From Aggregatilineales bacterium (GTDB lineage: Bacteria; Chloroflexota; Anaerolineae; Aggregatilineales; Ch27): a DNA stretch of 47,040 bases. The notes beneath the pieces are model-generated. The model searched no databases. It worked only from the letters and a program-made list of their open reading frames with translations, and was not told the DNA's origin. The stretch spans positions 1 to 47,040 of the forward strand of contig JARKOQ010000192.1 of assembly GCA_029976005.1 (NCBI GenBank), in the 5' to 3' direction. A program made the translations under genes and the position numbers. Positions 31,751 through 41,704 of the stretch are shown here, one piece after another. Each line of letters starts with the position of its first letter. The stretch's first letter is position 1.

Positions 31751-32416
31751 GTGACCGATGTGCTCGACCAGATTCGAGGCGGCCTGATCGTCTCCTGCCA
31801 ATCCTCGCCGGGCGATCCGACCCACTTCAGCGCCGCGATCGTGGCCTTTGCCCTGGCCGCCGAGATGGGCGGCGCGGCCGGACTGCGCCTCAACGGGCCG
31901 GAGAATGTCGCCGCGGTGCGCGCCCGCACCGGACTGCCGATCATCGCCATCCACAAGCGCCCCGGCCCGGACGGACGCACCCTGATCACCGGCCGCCTGG
32001 AGGACATCCCGCCCCTGATCGACGCCGGAGCGGCAATCGTCGCCCTCGACACCACCGACCGGCCGCGCCCTGTTCCCTGCGTGGAGCTGATCGCCGCGAT
32101 TCATGCCGGGGGCGCGCTGGCGATGGCGGACATCCGCACCTTCGCCGACGCCGAGCAAGCCGTCGCGTTGGGGGTCGACCTGGTGGGAACCACCCTGTCC
32201 GTCTTCGATCTGCCCGACTACGTTCCCGATGTGGAACTGGTGCGCCAGATCGCGACCCGGTTGCCCGTCCCGGTGATCGCCGAGGGCAACTACTGGGAAC
32301 CGGCCGATTTCGTCCGGGCGCTGGAAGCCGGGGCGCACGCCGTCGTGATCGGCTCGGCCATCACCCGACCGTGGATGATCACCGAGCGTTTCGTCCGGGC
32401 CGCCCGCCATGACTGA
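31751..32416 (+). CDS. nanE: N-acetylmannosamine-6-phosphate 2-epimerase
   Basis: Interconverts ManNAc-6-P and GlcNAc-6-P. The 221-residue TIM-barrel protein carries NanE signatures: GGLIVSCQSSPGD, AAGLRLNG, IAIHKRPG (catalytic Lys region), DAGAAIVALDTTDRPRP, and LGVDLVGTTLSVF. GTG 31751 is supported by GGAGGAAA about 8 bp upstream; an in-frame ATG at 31724 gives 230 residues but lies ahead of that site. It overlaps the ROK kinase gene by 8 bp. Its position in the island links ManNAc use to the GlcNAc-6-P pool. Confidence 0.94.
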   Translation: MTDVLDQIRGGLIVSCQSSPGDPTHFSAAIVAFALAAEMGGAAGLRLNGPENVAAVRARTGLPIIAIHKRPGPDGRTLITGRLEDIPPLIDAGAAIVALDTTDRPRPVPCVELIAAIHAGGALAMADIRTFADAEQAVALGVDLVGTTLSVFDLPDYVPDVELVRQIATRLPVPVIAEGNYWEPADFVRALEAGAHAVVIGSAITRPWMITERFVRAARHD

Positions 32417-33314
32417 CCTCGCGCTCGGCCTCGACCTGGGCGGCACCAACATCCGGGCGGCCATCGTCGCCCCGGACGGGACGATCCTGACCCGGCGGCG
32501 CATCGATACCCCCACCCTGCCCGGTGGGCACCTGGGCCTGCCGGACGACCTGGTGAGCGCGCTGGTGGACTGCGCCGCGCCCCTGCTGGCGGAAACTGGC
32601 GTGCTCGGCGCGGGCCTGGGATCGGGCGGCCAGTTCGACCCGGCCGGCGGCGTGCTGCGCGGAATCAACACCGGCCACCCGGCGTTCGTGGATTATCCCC
32701 TGGCCGCCCGCCTGGGGGAGCGGCTCGGCCTGCCGGTCTGGGTGGACAACGACGTGAAGATGGCCGCACTGGGTGAATTGTGCGCCGGCGCGGGCCAGGG
32801 CTGCCGCCACCTGATCTGCGTCGCGATCGGCACGGGGATCGGCGGCGCGCTGATCCTCGACGGCCGCCTGGTACACGGCCACAGCGGGCTGGCCGGTCAC
32901 CTGGGCCAGACCCCGGATTTCACCTCTGGCACGTTCATCGAAGCCATCGCCGGGGGGATGTCTATCAGCCAGCGCGCGATCGCGGCCGGGATTCTGCCAC
33001 CCCAGAAAAAAACGAGTGCCCTGTTCGAGCTGGCCCGCGCGGGCGACTCCGCCGCCCAAACTTTCATCCGCGACGCGGGCCGCCAGCTGGGCCGGGTCGT
33101 TGCCGGGCTGATCCACACATTCGAGCCAGAAGCCGTCCTGCTGGGCGGCACGGTTGGAGTCCAGCCGGAGATGGTGGCCGCCGTCAACGACAGTCTGGCC
33201 GGAACGTTGATGCTCAACTGGCGGCACATCACCGCCCGGCCAATGGCCCTCGGCCCGGAGGCGGCCCAGATCGGCGCAGCGATGCGCGTATTCATCGAAA
33301 AAGGAGTGCGCTGA
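32409..33314 (+). CDS. ROK-family sugar kinase lacking the zinc motif
   Basis: Predicted ATP-dependent kinase, most likely for ManNAc (NanK role) by its overlap with nanE. The 301-residue protein shows the ROK layout: LDLGGTNIRAAIV (8-20), WVDNDVKMAALGE (about 113-125, catalytic Asp), AIGTGIGGALIL (phosphate-2 loop), and GHSGLAGHLGQ. The Cys-x-Cys-Gly-x-x-Gly-Cys-x-Glu zinc site that normally follows is absent: the segment reads TPDFTSGTFIEAIAGG with no cysteine. The adenosine motif LLGGTVG is present near 258. Lack of zinc ligands usually alters structure or substrate choice, so glucokinase or NanK function is inference. Confidence 0.85.
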   Translation: MTDLALGLDLGGTNIRAAIVAPDGTILTRRRIDTPTLPGGHLGLPDDLVSALVDCAAPLLAETGVLGAGLGSGGQFDPAGGVLRGINTGHPAFVDYPLAARLGERLGLPVWVDNDVKMAALGELCAGAGQGCRHLICVAIGTGIGGALILDGRLVHGHSGLAGHLGQTPDFTSGTFIEAIAGGMSISQRAIAAGILPPQKKTSALFELARAGDSAAQTFIRDAGRQLGRVVAGLIHTFEPEAVLLGGTVGVQPEMVAAVNDSLAGTLMLNWRHITARPMALGPEAAQIGAAMRVFIEKGVR

Positions 33315-33316
33315 CC

Positions 33317-34489
<1,173 letters not shown>

Positions 34490-34499
34490 GAGCCAACGC

Positions 34500-34533
34500 A
34501 AAACGCCCGGTCAGAGCTGGCCGGGCGTTCTGC
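34500..34533. terminator. Terminator between anmK and the serine hydrolase gene
   Basis: Stem AACGCCCGG (34502-34510) / CCGGGCGTT (34521-34529), extendable by inner CAG/CTG pairing, with A/T flanks. It lies between convergent genes. Confidence 0.8.
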
Positions 34534-34554
34534 ATATCCAAGGGAAAAGATACT

Positions 34555-35730
34555 CTAGGCGTCCACCCAGGCGCAAATTGCATCGTGGACGGCAGGCCGC
34601 AGGGCGATGATCGCCTCCGCGTCGCGCCCATAGTAGACCCGGTTAGTCATCAGCGCCACGACCAGATCGCGTTCCGGATCGATCCACAGCGACGTGCCGG
34701 TGAAGCCGGTGTGGCCGAAGCTGCTCCGGCTGAAGGTCGGGCCGCAGGACGCCGCCCCGTTCCGGTTGAGCACCCAACCCAGGCCACGCCCTTCGGCCTG
34801 CTGCGCGATGGCCTGGCCCGCGATCCCATCCGGCAGCCAACCCGGCCCGCCGCCCTGCACGGCTTGTAGCCAGGCCAGCCCGAAGCGCGCTACCGCCCCC
34901 GCCGAACCAAACAACCCGGCGTGCCCGGCGATCCCGCCCAGCGAGGCTGCGTTCTCGTCGTGAACCTCGCCCCGGCAACGGCGGCCGCGCCAGCGCAGGT
35001 CGTTCTCGGTGGCGGGGCAGGCCAGCGGTTCGGCCGGGTTGAAGGTGATCCGCTCCGCCAGCCCCAGCGGCGCCAGCACGGACTCGGCGATGACCTCCGC
35101 GACCGTCTCCGCCCCGGCCAGCCTGGCGACCGCCTCGCCGAGCAGGATCAGGCCCAGGTCGCTGTAGATCACCTGCCGCCCCGGCTGCTCGACGCACGGC
35201 CGGCAGGCGATCAGGTCGAGCGCCTTCGCCACGCGCAACGGGCGGGCGACCGCGTCCGGTCTGCCGGGCGGAGGTGTGACCGGGCCATCCTCCAGGAACA
35301 GCGCCCACCAGGGGGCCAGTCCGCTGGTGTGGGTCAGCAGGTGGAAGAAGGTGATCTCCTCCGGGTTAACGGTCTGGGAGGTGTCCGCGATCGGGTCCAG
35401 CGGGGCCAGGGTGTGCGGGTCCTGCCCCCCGGCGATCGGGCGCGGGCCGTACCGGCCAAACTCCGGGACGAGGCCGACCACCGGATCGTGCAGGCCGACC
35501 TTTCCGGCGGCGACCTGCTGCAAAAAAGCCGTGACCGTGAACAGCTTGGTCACGGACGCCAGGTCGAAAGGCGTGTCCGGGGTCACCGGCTCGCCGGTCT
35601 CCGGGTCCAGGCAGCCATACGCCTGGTTCAGGCGCAGGCTGTTCCGGTAGTAGACGGCGATGCTGATCGCCGGCGCGGTCGATTTCAAACCTTCGGTGAG
35701 CATACGTTCGATGTCTTGCATGGAGTCCAT
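34555..35730 (-). CDS. Serine beta-lactamase-fold hydrolase, candidate AmiE-like amidase
   Basis: A 391-residue protein of the beta-lactamase/PBP4-type serine hydrolase family. The nucleophile motif is SVTK (Ser-x-x-Lys, near 55), the second motif is YSD (near 192), and the third is HTGF (near 340). No signal peptide is visible from ATG 35730, so it may be cytoplasmic; a further upstream frame adds an unlikely N-terminus. In Bacillus subtilis AmiE, an N-acetylmuramyl-L-alanine amidase with this fold, is encoded with murQ. Adjacency to anmK and murQ suggests a similar role in freeing MurNAc from peptide; esterase or DD-peptidase activity is equally compatible with the motifs. Confidence 0.8.
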   Translation of the reverse strand: MDSMQDIERMLTEGLKSTAPAISIAVYYRNSLRLNQAYGCLDPETGEPVTPDTPFDLASVTKLFTVTAFLQQVAAGKVGLHDPVVGLVPEFGRYGPRPIAGGQDPHTLAPLDPIADTSQTVNPEEITFFHLLTHTSGLAPWWALFLEDGPVTPPPGRPDAVARPLRVAKALDLIACRPCVEQPGRQVIYSDLGLILLGEAVARLAGAETVAEVIAESVLAPLGLAERITFNPAEPLACPATENDLRWRGRRCRGEVHDENAASLGGIAGHAGLFGSAGAVARFGLAWLQAVQGGGPGWLPDGIAGQAIAQQAEGRGLGWVLNRNGAASCGPTFSRSSFGHTGFTGTSLWIDPERDLVVALMTNRVYYGRDAEAIIALRPAVHDAICAWVDA

Positions 35731-35831
35731 CGTCTCGGCGGGTCGTGCGGCCTGATAGGGATAACAGGAAGATGAGAGACCATCATAACCTATCTCCTCG
35801 ATGTTGCCACACACCGGTACAACCAAAAAAC

Positions 35832-35860
35832 TTGGCACAATCCGCCGGGGATTGTATCGT
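35832..35860 (+). promoter_or_regulatory. Promoter and candidate operator of the two-component system
   Basis: TTGGCA (35832-35837), 17 bp, TATCGT (35855-35860). A perfect inverted repeat ACAATCC-n5-GGATTGT (35837-35855) fills the spacer, a position where a bound protein would block or remodel transcription. The half-site with its TTG lead recurs at 38252-38263. Confidence 0.6.
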
Positions 35861-35885
35861 TGATAGCGAACGCGAAGGAGGATGC

Positions 35886-36581
35886 ATGGCCCGAATCCTG
35901 CTCGTCGAAGACACACCCGACCTGGCCCAGGTCATGATCCGCGAGCTTGAGGCACTGGGCTACGACGTCATCCACGCGGCTGATGGATTCGCCGCGCTGC
36001 AAGCCCATGCCGCACACGCGCCCGACCTGGTCATCCTGGACTGGATGCTGCCCGGACTGGATGGGCTGGAAGTGCTGCGCCGCCTGCGCCAGCACGCCGC
36101 CACCCCGGTGCTGATGCTCACCGCGCGCAGCGAGGAAATCGATCGTGTCCTGGGGCTGGAGACCGGGGCCGACGATTACCTGACCAAGCCCTTCAGCATG
36201 CGCGAGCTGCTGGCCCGCGTCCGGGCCATGCTGCGCCGGGTCGATCTGATCCAGCAGACCCTGCTGGCTGACCGCAGTCCGGACGAGACCCTGATCCAGC
36301 GCGGCGGCCTGCGCCTGGACCCGGTCGCCCATCAGGTCACGCTGGACGGCGAAGCGCTCGACCTCAGCCCGACCGAGTTCGCCCTGCTTCACCTGCTGCT
36401 CCGGCATCCCGGCCGCGCCTTCAGCCGCGGCTACCTGCTGGATACTGTCTGGCACGAGGACTACGTGGGCGGCGATCGCTCGGTGGACAACGCCGTCATG
36501 CGCCTCCGCAAGCGCCTGGGAACCCTGGGTGAGGCGATCGAAACTGTGTGGGGCGTGGGCTACCGGCTGCGGGCAGAATGA
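35886..36581 (+). CDS. OmpR/PhoB-family response regulator
   Basis: A 231-residue transcription factor. The receiver domain (1-118) has VEDTPD (7-12), phosphoacceptor Asp52 in ILDWMLPGLDG, Thr in MLTAR, and Lys in LTKPFS near 101. A winged-helix output domain (about 138-231) contains LDLSPTEFALLHLLLRHPGRAFSRGYLLDTVW and DRSVDNAVMRLRKRL. GGAGG lies 5 bp before ATG 35886. The stop overlaps the kinase gene start (ATGA), so the pair is translationally coupled. Confidence 0.96.
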   Translation: MARILLVEDTPDLAQVMIRELEALGYDVIHAADGFAALQAHAAHAPDLVILDWMLPGLDGLEVLRRLRQHAATPVLMLTARSEEIDRVLGLETGADDYLTKPFSMRELLARVRAMLRRVDLIQQTLLADRSPDETLIQRGGLRLDPVAHQVTLDGEALDLSPTEFALLHLLLRHPGRAFSRGYLLDTVWHEDYVGGDRSVDNAVMRLRKRLGTLGEAIETVWGVGYRLRAE

Positions 36582-38224
36582 CTGTCAGACAGCGATTCGA
36601 GCACTTCTTTCAGGCCGCGCCCCTCGCGCGGGCCTGGCTGGAAATGGCTGCCGTCGGGGCCGCGCTGCTGGCCGTGGTCGTTCTGACCGCCCCCCGGCTC
36701 TCCCCCGGCAGCCAGCAGAACAGCGTCTTCGTGGTCATCCTGAGCGCGGTAAGCCTGTTCGCGCTGCGGATGTGCCGTTTCCGCCCGCCCTGGTACCGCC
36801 AGCTCGGCCTGGAACTGACGCTTGGCATCGCGGCGGCGCTGATCCTGGCCGGCGGGTTAATCTGGCTGGCGGAGCGGCTGATCGCCTACACCCTGGCCGA
36901 TCCGCCCGACGCCGGGCTGATGGCGATTGTCGCCGTGGTATTGGGCTTCCGGGGCGTGGGCGTGGACGGCACGCCTGCCATCCTGCCGGTCTCGATCACC
37001 TTCTCGATCCTGTTCTCTTGCGCCATCGCTTACGTCACGATGCGCTTTGGCTCGGCTCTGCTGGCCTTCTGGGTCCGCCTCCAGCGCCGCCATCTGATCT
37101 GGGCCATCGCCAATTCCCACCTGCTCCTGGTAGTCGTGGGGGTGCTGCTGATCGCGGCGCTGTTCACCCTGAACTCGCTCCAGTACATCCTCTCCCAGCA
37201 GCCGGAGGACGCGGTGCTGCCCCTGGCGCTGCTGGTCGATCTGGTGCCGATCACGATCGTGTTCGCGGTATTTACCGCGGTAATCCTGGTCGTGGTGATG
37301 CCCCCGGCGATCGTGATCTCGTACTTCGCGGCGCGCCGGACGACCCGCCGCCTGAAAGCCCTGGCCGAGACCGCCACCGCCCTGCGCACCGGGCACTACG
37401 ACGTCCGCGTGCCCGTGACCGGCGAGGATGAAGTCGCCCGCCTGCAAGAGGACTTCAACGCCATGGCCGCCGACTTGCAGCGGGCGATGAACGACCTGGA
37501 GTCCGAGCGCGACGCGGTCATGAGCCTGCTCGACGCGCGGCGTGAGCTGATCGCCAGCGTCTCGCACGAGCTGCGTACCCCGGTCGCCATCCTGCGCGGC
37601 CACCAGGAAAGCCTGCTGGATGGCTCGACCGCGCCCTCGCCGGACGAGCTTCGCCACGGCATCGCGATCATGGCCCAGGCAACGCTGAACCTCCAGCGCC
37701 TGATCGACGACCTGTTCACCCTCTCGCGGGCCGAGGTGAACCAGTTAGAGATCGAGCGCCGCCAGGTCGCGGTCGAAGCCGTGGTCCGGCGCTGCGCCGA
37801 GTCGGCTGGCCCCTCGATCTGGGCGACCGGCCGGGTGGAGCTGGTCCTGGACATCGCCCCGGACCTGCCGTCCGCCCTGGTCGACGAGACGCGCCTGGAG
37901 CAGATCGTCTACAACCTGCTGCGCAACAGCGCCCGGCACACCCCGCCGGGCGGGATCATCGCCATTCGCGTCTTCGCGGACACGACCTGCATCGTCCTCC
38001 AGGTCAACGACACCGGAGAAGGAATCGCTCCCCAGGACCTGCTCCATATCTGGGAGCGCTTCTACCGGGCCGACAGCGCCCGCGCCCTGGACAGTGGCGG
38101 CAGCGGGCTGGGCCTGGCGCTGGTCAAGGAACTGACCGAAGCGATGGGCGGCTCGGTCAGCGCGGAAAGCCGGTTGGGCCAGGGCAGCAGTTTCACCCTG
38201 CGCCTGCCGTGCGGCTCCGCCTGA
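36578..38224 (+). CDS. Membrane sensor histidine kinase
   Basis: A 548-residue sensor kinase. About six hydrophobic segments lie between residues 22 and 245, with no large periplasmic domain, so it may sense membrane state or interact with a membrane partner. A HAMP-like linker (about 255-305) precedes the dimerisation and phosphoacceptor domain with His330 in SVSHELRTP. The ATPase domain has N box NLLRNSARHT, G1 DTGEGI, F-like WERFYR, and G2 GSGLGLALV. It is followed 130 bp later by an ABC transporter of the kind such membrane-embedded sensors often regulate. Confidence 0.95.
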   Translation: MTVRQRFEHFFQAAPLARAWLEMAAVGAALLAVVVLTAPRLSPGSQQNSVFVVILSAVSLFALRMCRFRPPWYRQLGLELTLGIAAALILAGGLIWLAERLIAYTLADPPDAGLMAIVAVVLGFRGVGVDGTPAILPVSITFSILFSCAIAYVTMRFGSALLAFWVRLQRRHLIWAIANSHLLLVVVGVLLIAALFTLNSLQYILSQQPEDAVLPLALLVDLVPITIVFAVFTAVILVVVMPPAIVISYFAARRTTRRLKALAETATALRTGHYDVRVPVTGEDEVARLQEDFNAMAADLQRAMNDLESERDAVMSLLDARRELIASVSHELRTPVAILRGHQESLLDGSTAPSPDELRHGIAIMAQATLNLQRLIDDLFTLSRAEVNQLEIERRQVAVEAVVRRCAESAGPSIWATGRVELVLDIAPDLPSALVDETRLEQIVYNLLRNSARHTPPGGIIAIRVFADTTCIVLQVNDTGEGIAPQDLLHIWERFYRADSARALDSGGSGLGLALVKELTEAMGGSVSAESRLGQGSSFTLRLPCGSA

Positions 38225-38251
38225 CCGATTTGCCCCACCCCTGCGACCGTT

Positions 38252-38263
38252 TTGCGACAATCC
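38252..38263 (+). promoter_or_regulatory. Second copy of the TTG-n2-ACAATCC motif, upstream of the ABC genes
   Basis: The 12-mer TTGCGACAATCC (38252-38263) matches the 12-mer TTGGCACAATCC at 35832-35843 in 10 of 12 positions. It lies about 90 bp before the ATP-binding protein gene. The second half-site is not conserved here (GATGGG instead of GGATTG). Confidence 0.4.
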
Positions 38264-38353
38264 CACGATGGGCCTGAGACACCTCCGCACTAGGATGTCC
38301 TTGGCAGGCCGAGCACGCCTGCCCGGCGTCTTATTGCAAGGAGTGGATCAGAG

Positions 38354-39109
38354 ATGCAACCCAATCACAACGGCACGAATCCGCTGGCGGTCGAGGCCAT
38401 CAACGTGACCCGGTCGCTCCCGGTCGCGGGCGAAGAGATCGCCATCCTGAACGGGATTTCCTTCAAAATCCGGCAAGGGGAATTCGTCGCCCTGACCGGC
38501 CCCTCCGGCTCCGGCAAGTCCACCCTGCTGGGCATCCTGGCCGGGATCGACTCGCCTTCCAGCGGCCGGATTATCGTCGCGGGCACGGACATCACCCGGC
38601 TGCCGGAACGCGCGCTGGCCCGCATCCGGAACGAAAAGATCGGCATCGTCTTCCAGTCGTTCAACCTGATCGCCACGCTGACCGCCCAGGAAAACGTCGA
38701 AGTGCCGCTGTACGTCAGCCGCGAGCCAGGGTATGCCCGCGCCCGCGCGCGCGAGGCCCTGGAGACGGTCGGCCTGGGCGACCGGCTGTACCACCGCCCG
38801 CACCAGCTTTCCGGAGGGCAGCAGCAGCGGGTGGCGATCGCCCGCGCGATCGTGACTCAGCCCACCCTGCTCCTGGCCGACGAACCGACCGGCAATTTGG
38901 ACAGCAAGACCGGCGTGCAGATGCTCGATCTGTTCAACCGCCTGCGGGCCGAACTGGGCGTCACGCTGATCGTCGCCACCCACGACCCGGCCGTCGCCGA
39001 GCGTGCCGACCGCGTCCTGCACATCGTCGACGGCCAGCTCGCCCAGCCAACGGCCGAAGCCGTGGTCTTTCCGGTGCGGCGGCCCGTGGTCGCGGGGGTG
39101 GTCCGGTGA
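38354..39109 (+). CDS. ABC transporter ATP-binding protein, MacB/LolD type
   Basis: A 251-residue nucleotide-binding subunit pairing with the following permease. Walker A GPSGSGKST (about 48-56), Q-loop in FQSFNLI (about 100), ABC signature LSGGQQQR (about 155-162), Walker B LLLADEPTGNLDS, and H-loop in ATHDP are all intact. The subfamily powers lipoprotein extraction, antibiotic efflux or sensing by mechanotransmission. AGGAG precedes ATG 38354. It overlaps the permease gene by 4 bp (GTGA). Confidence 0.95.
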   Translation: MQPNHNGTNPLAVEAINVTRSLPVAGEEIAILNGISFKIRQGEFVALTGPSGSGKSTLLGILAGIDSPSSGRIIVAGTDITRLPERALARIRNEKIGIVFQSFNLIATLTAQENVEVPLYVSREPGYARARAREALETVGLGDRLYHRPHQLSGGQQQRVAIARAIVTQPTLLLADEPTGNLDSKTGVQMLDLFNRLRAELGVTLIVATHDPAVAERADRVLHIVDGQLAQPTAEAVVFPVRRPVVAGVVR

Positions 39110-41631
39110 ACGGTCTGCGCTTCTACCTCACCTATGCCGTGCGTGCCCTGCGCCGCAGCGGGCAGCGCACCCTGCTGGCGATGATCTGCGTGGCCTTCGG
39201 GGTGATGTCCCTGATCGCCATGCAGGCCCTGGCCGGGCTGCTATCCGCGACCATCCTGATGGATACACGCTTCCAGCTTGGCGGTGATCTCAAGATCGAG
39301 CGGCCGGGCAGTTACCTGACCGGAGATGATCTGGCCGCGCTCGACCGGATGGTCGCCGAAGGTGCGCTCCAGTCCTACAGCCCGCTGTCGGACGGCCTGT
39401 GGTACTTCATGAAGCGGGAGAACACCGGGCGGGTGCAGTTCGTGATGCGCATTTCCGGCGTCGATCCGGCCCGCTATCCGCTCGAAGGCGAATTGACCCT
39501 GCAAGAGCCGGAAGGGCGATCCCTGCAGGACGTGCTGTTCGCGCCGGGGGACGTGGCAATCACCCGCGACCTGGCCGCCAAACACGATCTGGGCATTGGC
39601 GACACCTTCCAGCTTGCCGACGAAAACGGCAGCATCCCGGCCGAGCTGCGCGTGGTCGCCATCATTCGGTCCAGCCCGGATCGCATGGGCGACCGCATCC
39701 TGTACAACCTGGATACCGCGCGTCTGGTCACCGGCCGGGCCAACCCGATCACCAGCGTCTCGCTGCTCCTCGCCCCGCAAGCCGATCCGGCTGCGGTGGT
39801 CGACGCACTCACCGCCGCCGGCTGGAGCGTCGCCACGCCGGACATGCTCGCCGAACAAAACGCCGACGTGCGAGACACTTTCACGCTCATGTTGCGTGGC
39901 GCGGGCATCCTGGGCCTGCTGGTGGGCGGGATCGGCGTCGCCAATACCATGCAGGTCTTGCTGGCGCGCCGCACGACCGAGATCGCCATGCTCAAGACGC
40001 TCGGCTACCGCCAGATCGACCTGGTGATGCTCTTCGGCCTGGAGACCCTTCTGCTGGGGCTGGCCGGCAGCGTCCTGGGGGCGCTGGCCGCGATCGGCTT
40101 CTCCATCCCACTGCTCAACTCCTTCGAGCGCCTCGGTTCAATGCTGATCGAGTGGACCATCGCGCCGGAGGTATTGATCGGCGGCATGCTGGCGGGTACG
40201 CTGACCGCATTCGTGTTTGGCGTGTATATCATCCTCAAGACGAGCACGGTTCGCCCGGCGGTGCTGCTGCGCAACCTGCCCGTGCGCGCGACGTGGCGCA
40301 GCCGCCTGCAAACCGGCGGGCTGTTCCTGCTGCTGGCGATTCCCTTCACCCTGCTCAGCAGCCTGATCATGGAATCGGTCGTGTGGGGCCTGGCCGTGGT
40401 CGGCCTGGCGGTGGCCGGGTTCATCGTGCTCGGCCTGCTGATGTGGCTTGGCCTGTTCGTCACCGTCCGCCTGCCGCTGCCCGGCGGCACCCTGCTGCGC
40501 CTGGCGCGCGGCAACCTGCGCCGGGGACGCATCCGCGCCGTGGTGGCCCTGATCGCGCTGTTCGTCGGCGTCTTCGCCATCACCTTCGCGGCAACCATCA
40601 TCCTCAACGCGCGGGGCTACGTCGACAGCCAGACCGGCTCGATTGAGGACAACAACCTGCTGATCATGGCCGAATCGACGCTCCAGGATCAGGTCGACGC
40701 GGCCCTGACGGCGCAAGGCATCGGCCAGGCCCACTACCACGCCCAGGTTCCGGTCACCGGAGTTAGCCTGCGGCAAGCCGGAACTGAGCCGGCCCCCATG
40801 GACCGGGTTTTGCGCGTGGAAGGCCGCCCGGCCGAAGACGGGACGTGGGACATCAGCCTGCAAGGGCAGCCCTGGGGCCAGATCGCAGACGGAATCTACC
40901 TGCCGGATGGGTTCGTCACCGACGAGCGGCTGGCAGCGATCCAGGCCGGGGACCTGCCGGAAGTCGCCGTCATCACCGAACAGGGCGCGGAAGTCCGTTT
41001 CCAGCTCGCCGGGTTCTACCGCGTGAACGCAGCCGAAGACACCCTGACGATGGCCCCGCGCGGCGCGCTAACCACCCTGGATGCTCTGGCGAGCCTGAGC
41101 GATACCCAGGCGATGACCTTCCTGGCCTCGGCTCCGGTGGCGCGTCTGTCCGAAGTCACCGAGGCGCTGGGCCTGGCCCTGCCCCAGGCCATGGTCACCA
41201 ACGCGATCGACGCCAACGCCTTCATCAACCAGACGCTCAACAACCTGTTCGTCGCGGCGGTGGCCGTGGCCGGGCTGGCGCTGGTGGCCGGGGCCGTGCT
41301 GATCGCCAACTCGGTCGGGCTGGCGATGGTCGAGCGCCGCTACGAGATGGCGATCCTCAAGACTGTGGGCTACAGCCAGGCCCAGGTCATGCGCACCATC
41401 CTGCTGGAGCATACCATTCTCGGCCTGCTGGCCGGGGTCGCCGGGTTAGGCGGAGTCGTGCTGGCGGTTGCCCTGATCAACACCCAGGGCATCCGGCCAG
41501 AACTGGTCTTCAACCTGCCGCCCGCCCTGGCCGTCATGCTGGTCGGCGTGATTATCGCGCTGGCCAGCGCGGCGATGGTCGCCTGGCAGCCGACTCGCGC
41601 CCGCCCATTGGCGGTACTGCGCGGCGAATAG
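39106..41631 (+). CDS. FtsX/MacB-like ABC transporter permease with duplicated core
   Basis: An 841-residue membrane protein. It starts at GTG 39106 overlapping the ATPase gene. An N-terminal helix (about 15-45) leads into a large extracytoplasmic domain (about 50-260), then three FtsX-type helices (about 265-385). A second unit follows: helices about 400-450 and 465-500, another extracytoplasmic domain (about 505-700), and three helices (about 710-840). This two-unit, roughly ten-helix arrangement resembles LolC/E-like or BceB/VexF-type single-chain permeases rather than MacB with its single unit. It could export lipids, peptides or wall-active antibiotics; which is unclear. Confidence 0.92.
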   Translation: MNGLRFYLTYAVRALRRSGQRTLLAMICVAFGVMSLIAMQALAGLLSATILMDTRFQLGGDLKIERPGSYLTGDDLAALDRMVAEGALQSYSPLSDGLWYFMKRENTGRVQFVMRISGVDPARYPLEGELTLQEPEGRSLQDVLFAPGDVAITRDLAAKHDLGIGDTFQLADENGSIPAELRVVAIIRSSPDRMGDRILYNLDTARLVTGRANPITSVSLLLAPQADPAAVVDALTAAGWSVATPDMLAEQNADVRDTFTLMLRGAGILGLLVGGIGVANTMQVLLARRTTEIAMLKTLGYRQIDLVMLFGLETLLLGLAGSVLGALAAIGFSIPLLNSFERLGSMLIEWTIAPEVLIGGMLAGTLTAFVFGVYIILKTSTVRPAVLLRNLPVRATWRSRLQTGGLFLLLAIPFTLLSSLIMESVVWGLAVVGLAVAGFIVLGLLMWLGLFVTVRLPLPGGTLLRLARGNLRRGRIRAVVALIALFVGVFAITFAATIILNARGYVDSQTGSIEDNNLLIMAESTLQDQVDAALTAQGIGQAHYHAQVPVTGVSLRQAGTEPAPMDRVLRVEGRPAEDGTWDISLQGQPWGQIADGIYLPDGFVTDERLAAIQAGDLPEVAVITEQGAEVRFQLAGFYRVNAAEDTLTMAPRGALTTLDALASLSDTQAMTFLASAPVARLSEVTEALGLALPQAMVTNAIDANAFINQTLNNLFVAAVAVAGLALVAGAVLIANSVGLAMVERRYEMAILKTVGYSQAQVMRTILLEHTILGLLAGVAGLGGVVLAVALINTQGIRPELVFNLPPALAVMLVGVIIALASAAMVAWQPTRARPLAVLRGE

Positions 41632-41652
41632 TCGGAGCGACATCCACCAATA

Positions 41653-41690
41653 CAGCGAGGGGAGCCTGACCGGCTCCCCTCGCTGCTGTT
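41653..41690. terminator. Terminator between the permease and the GHMP kinase gene
   Basis: A perfect 14-bp stem (41653-41666 / 41672-41685) with a TGACC loop between convergent genes, followed on the plus strand by CTGTTTCC. Confidence 0.85.
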
Positions 41691-41704
41691 TCCGCCATGC
41701 GGGA

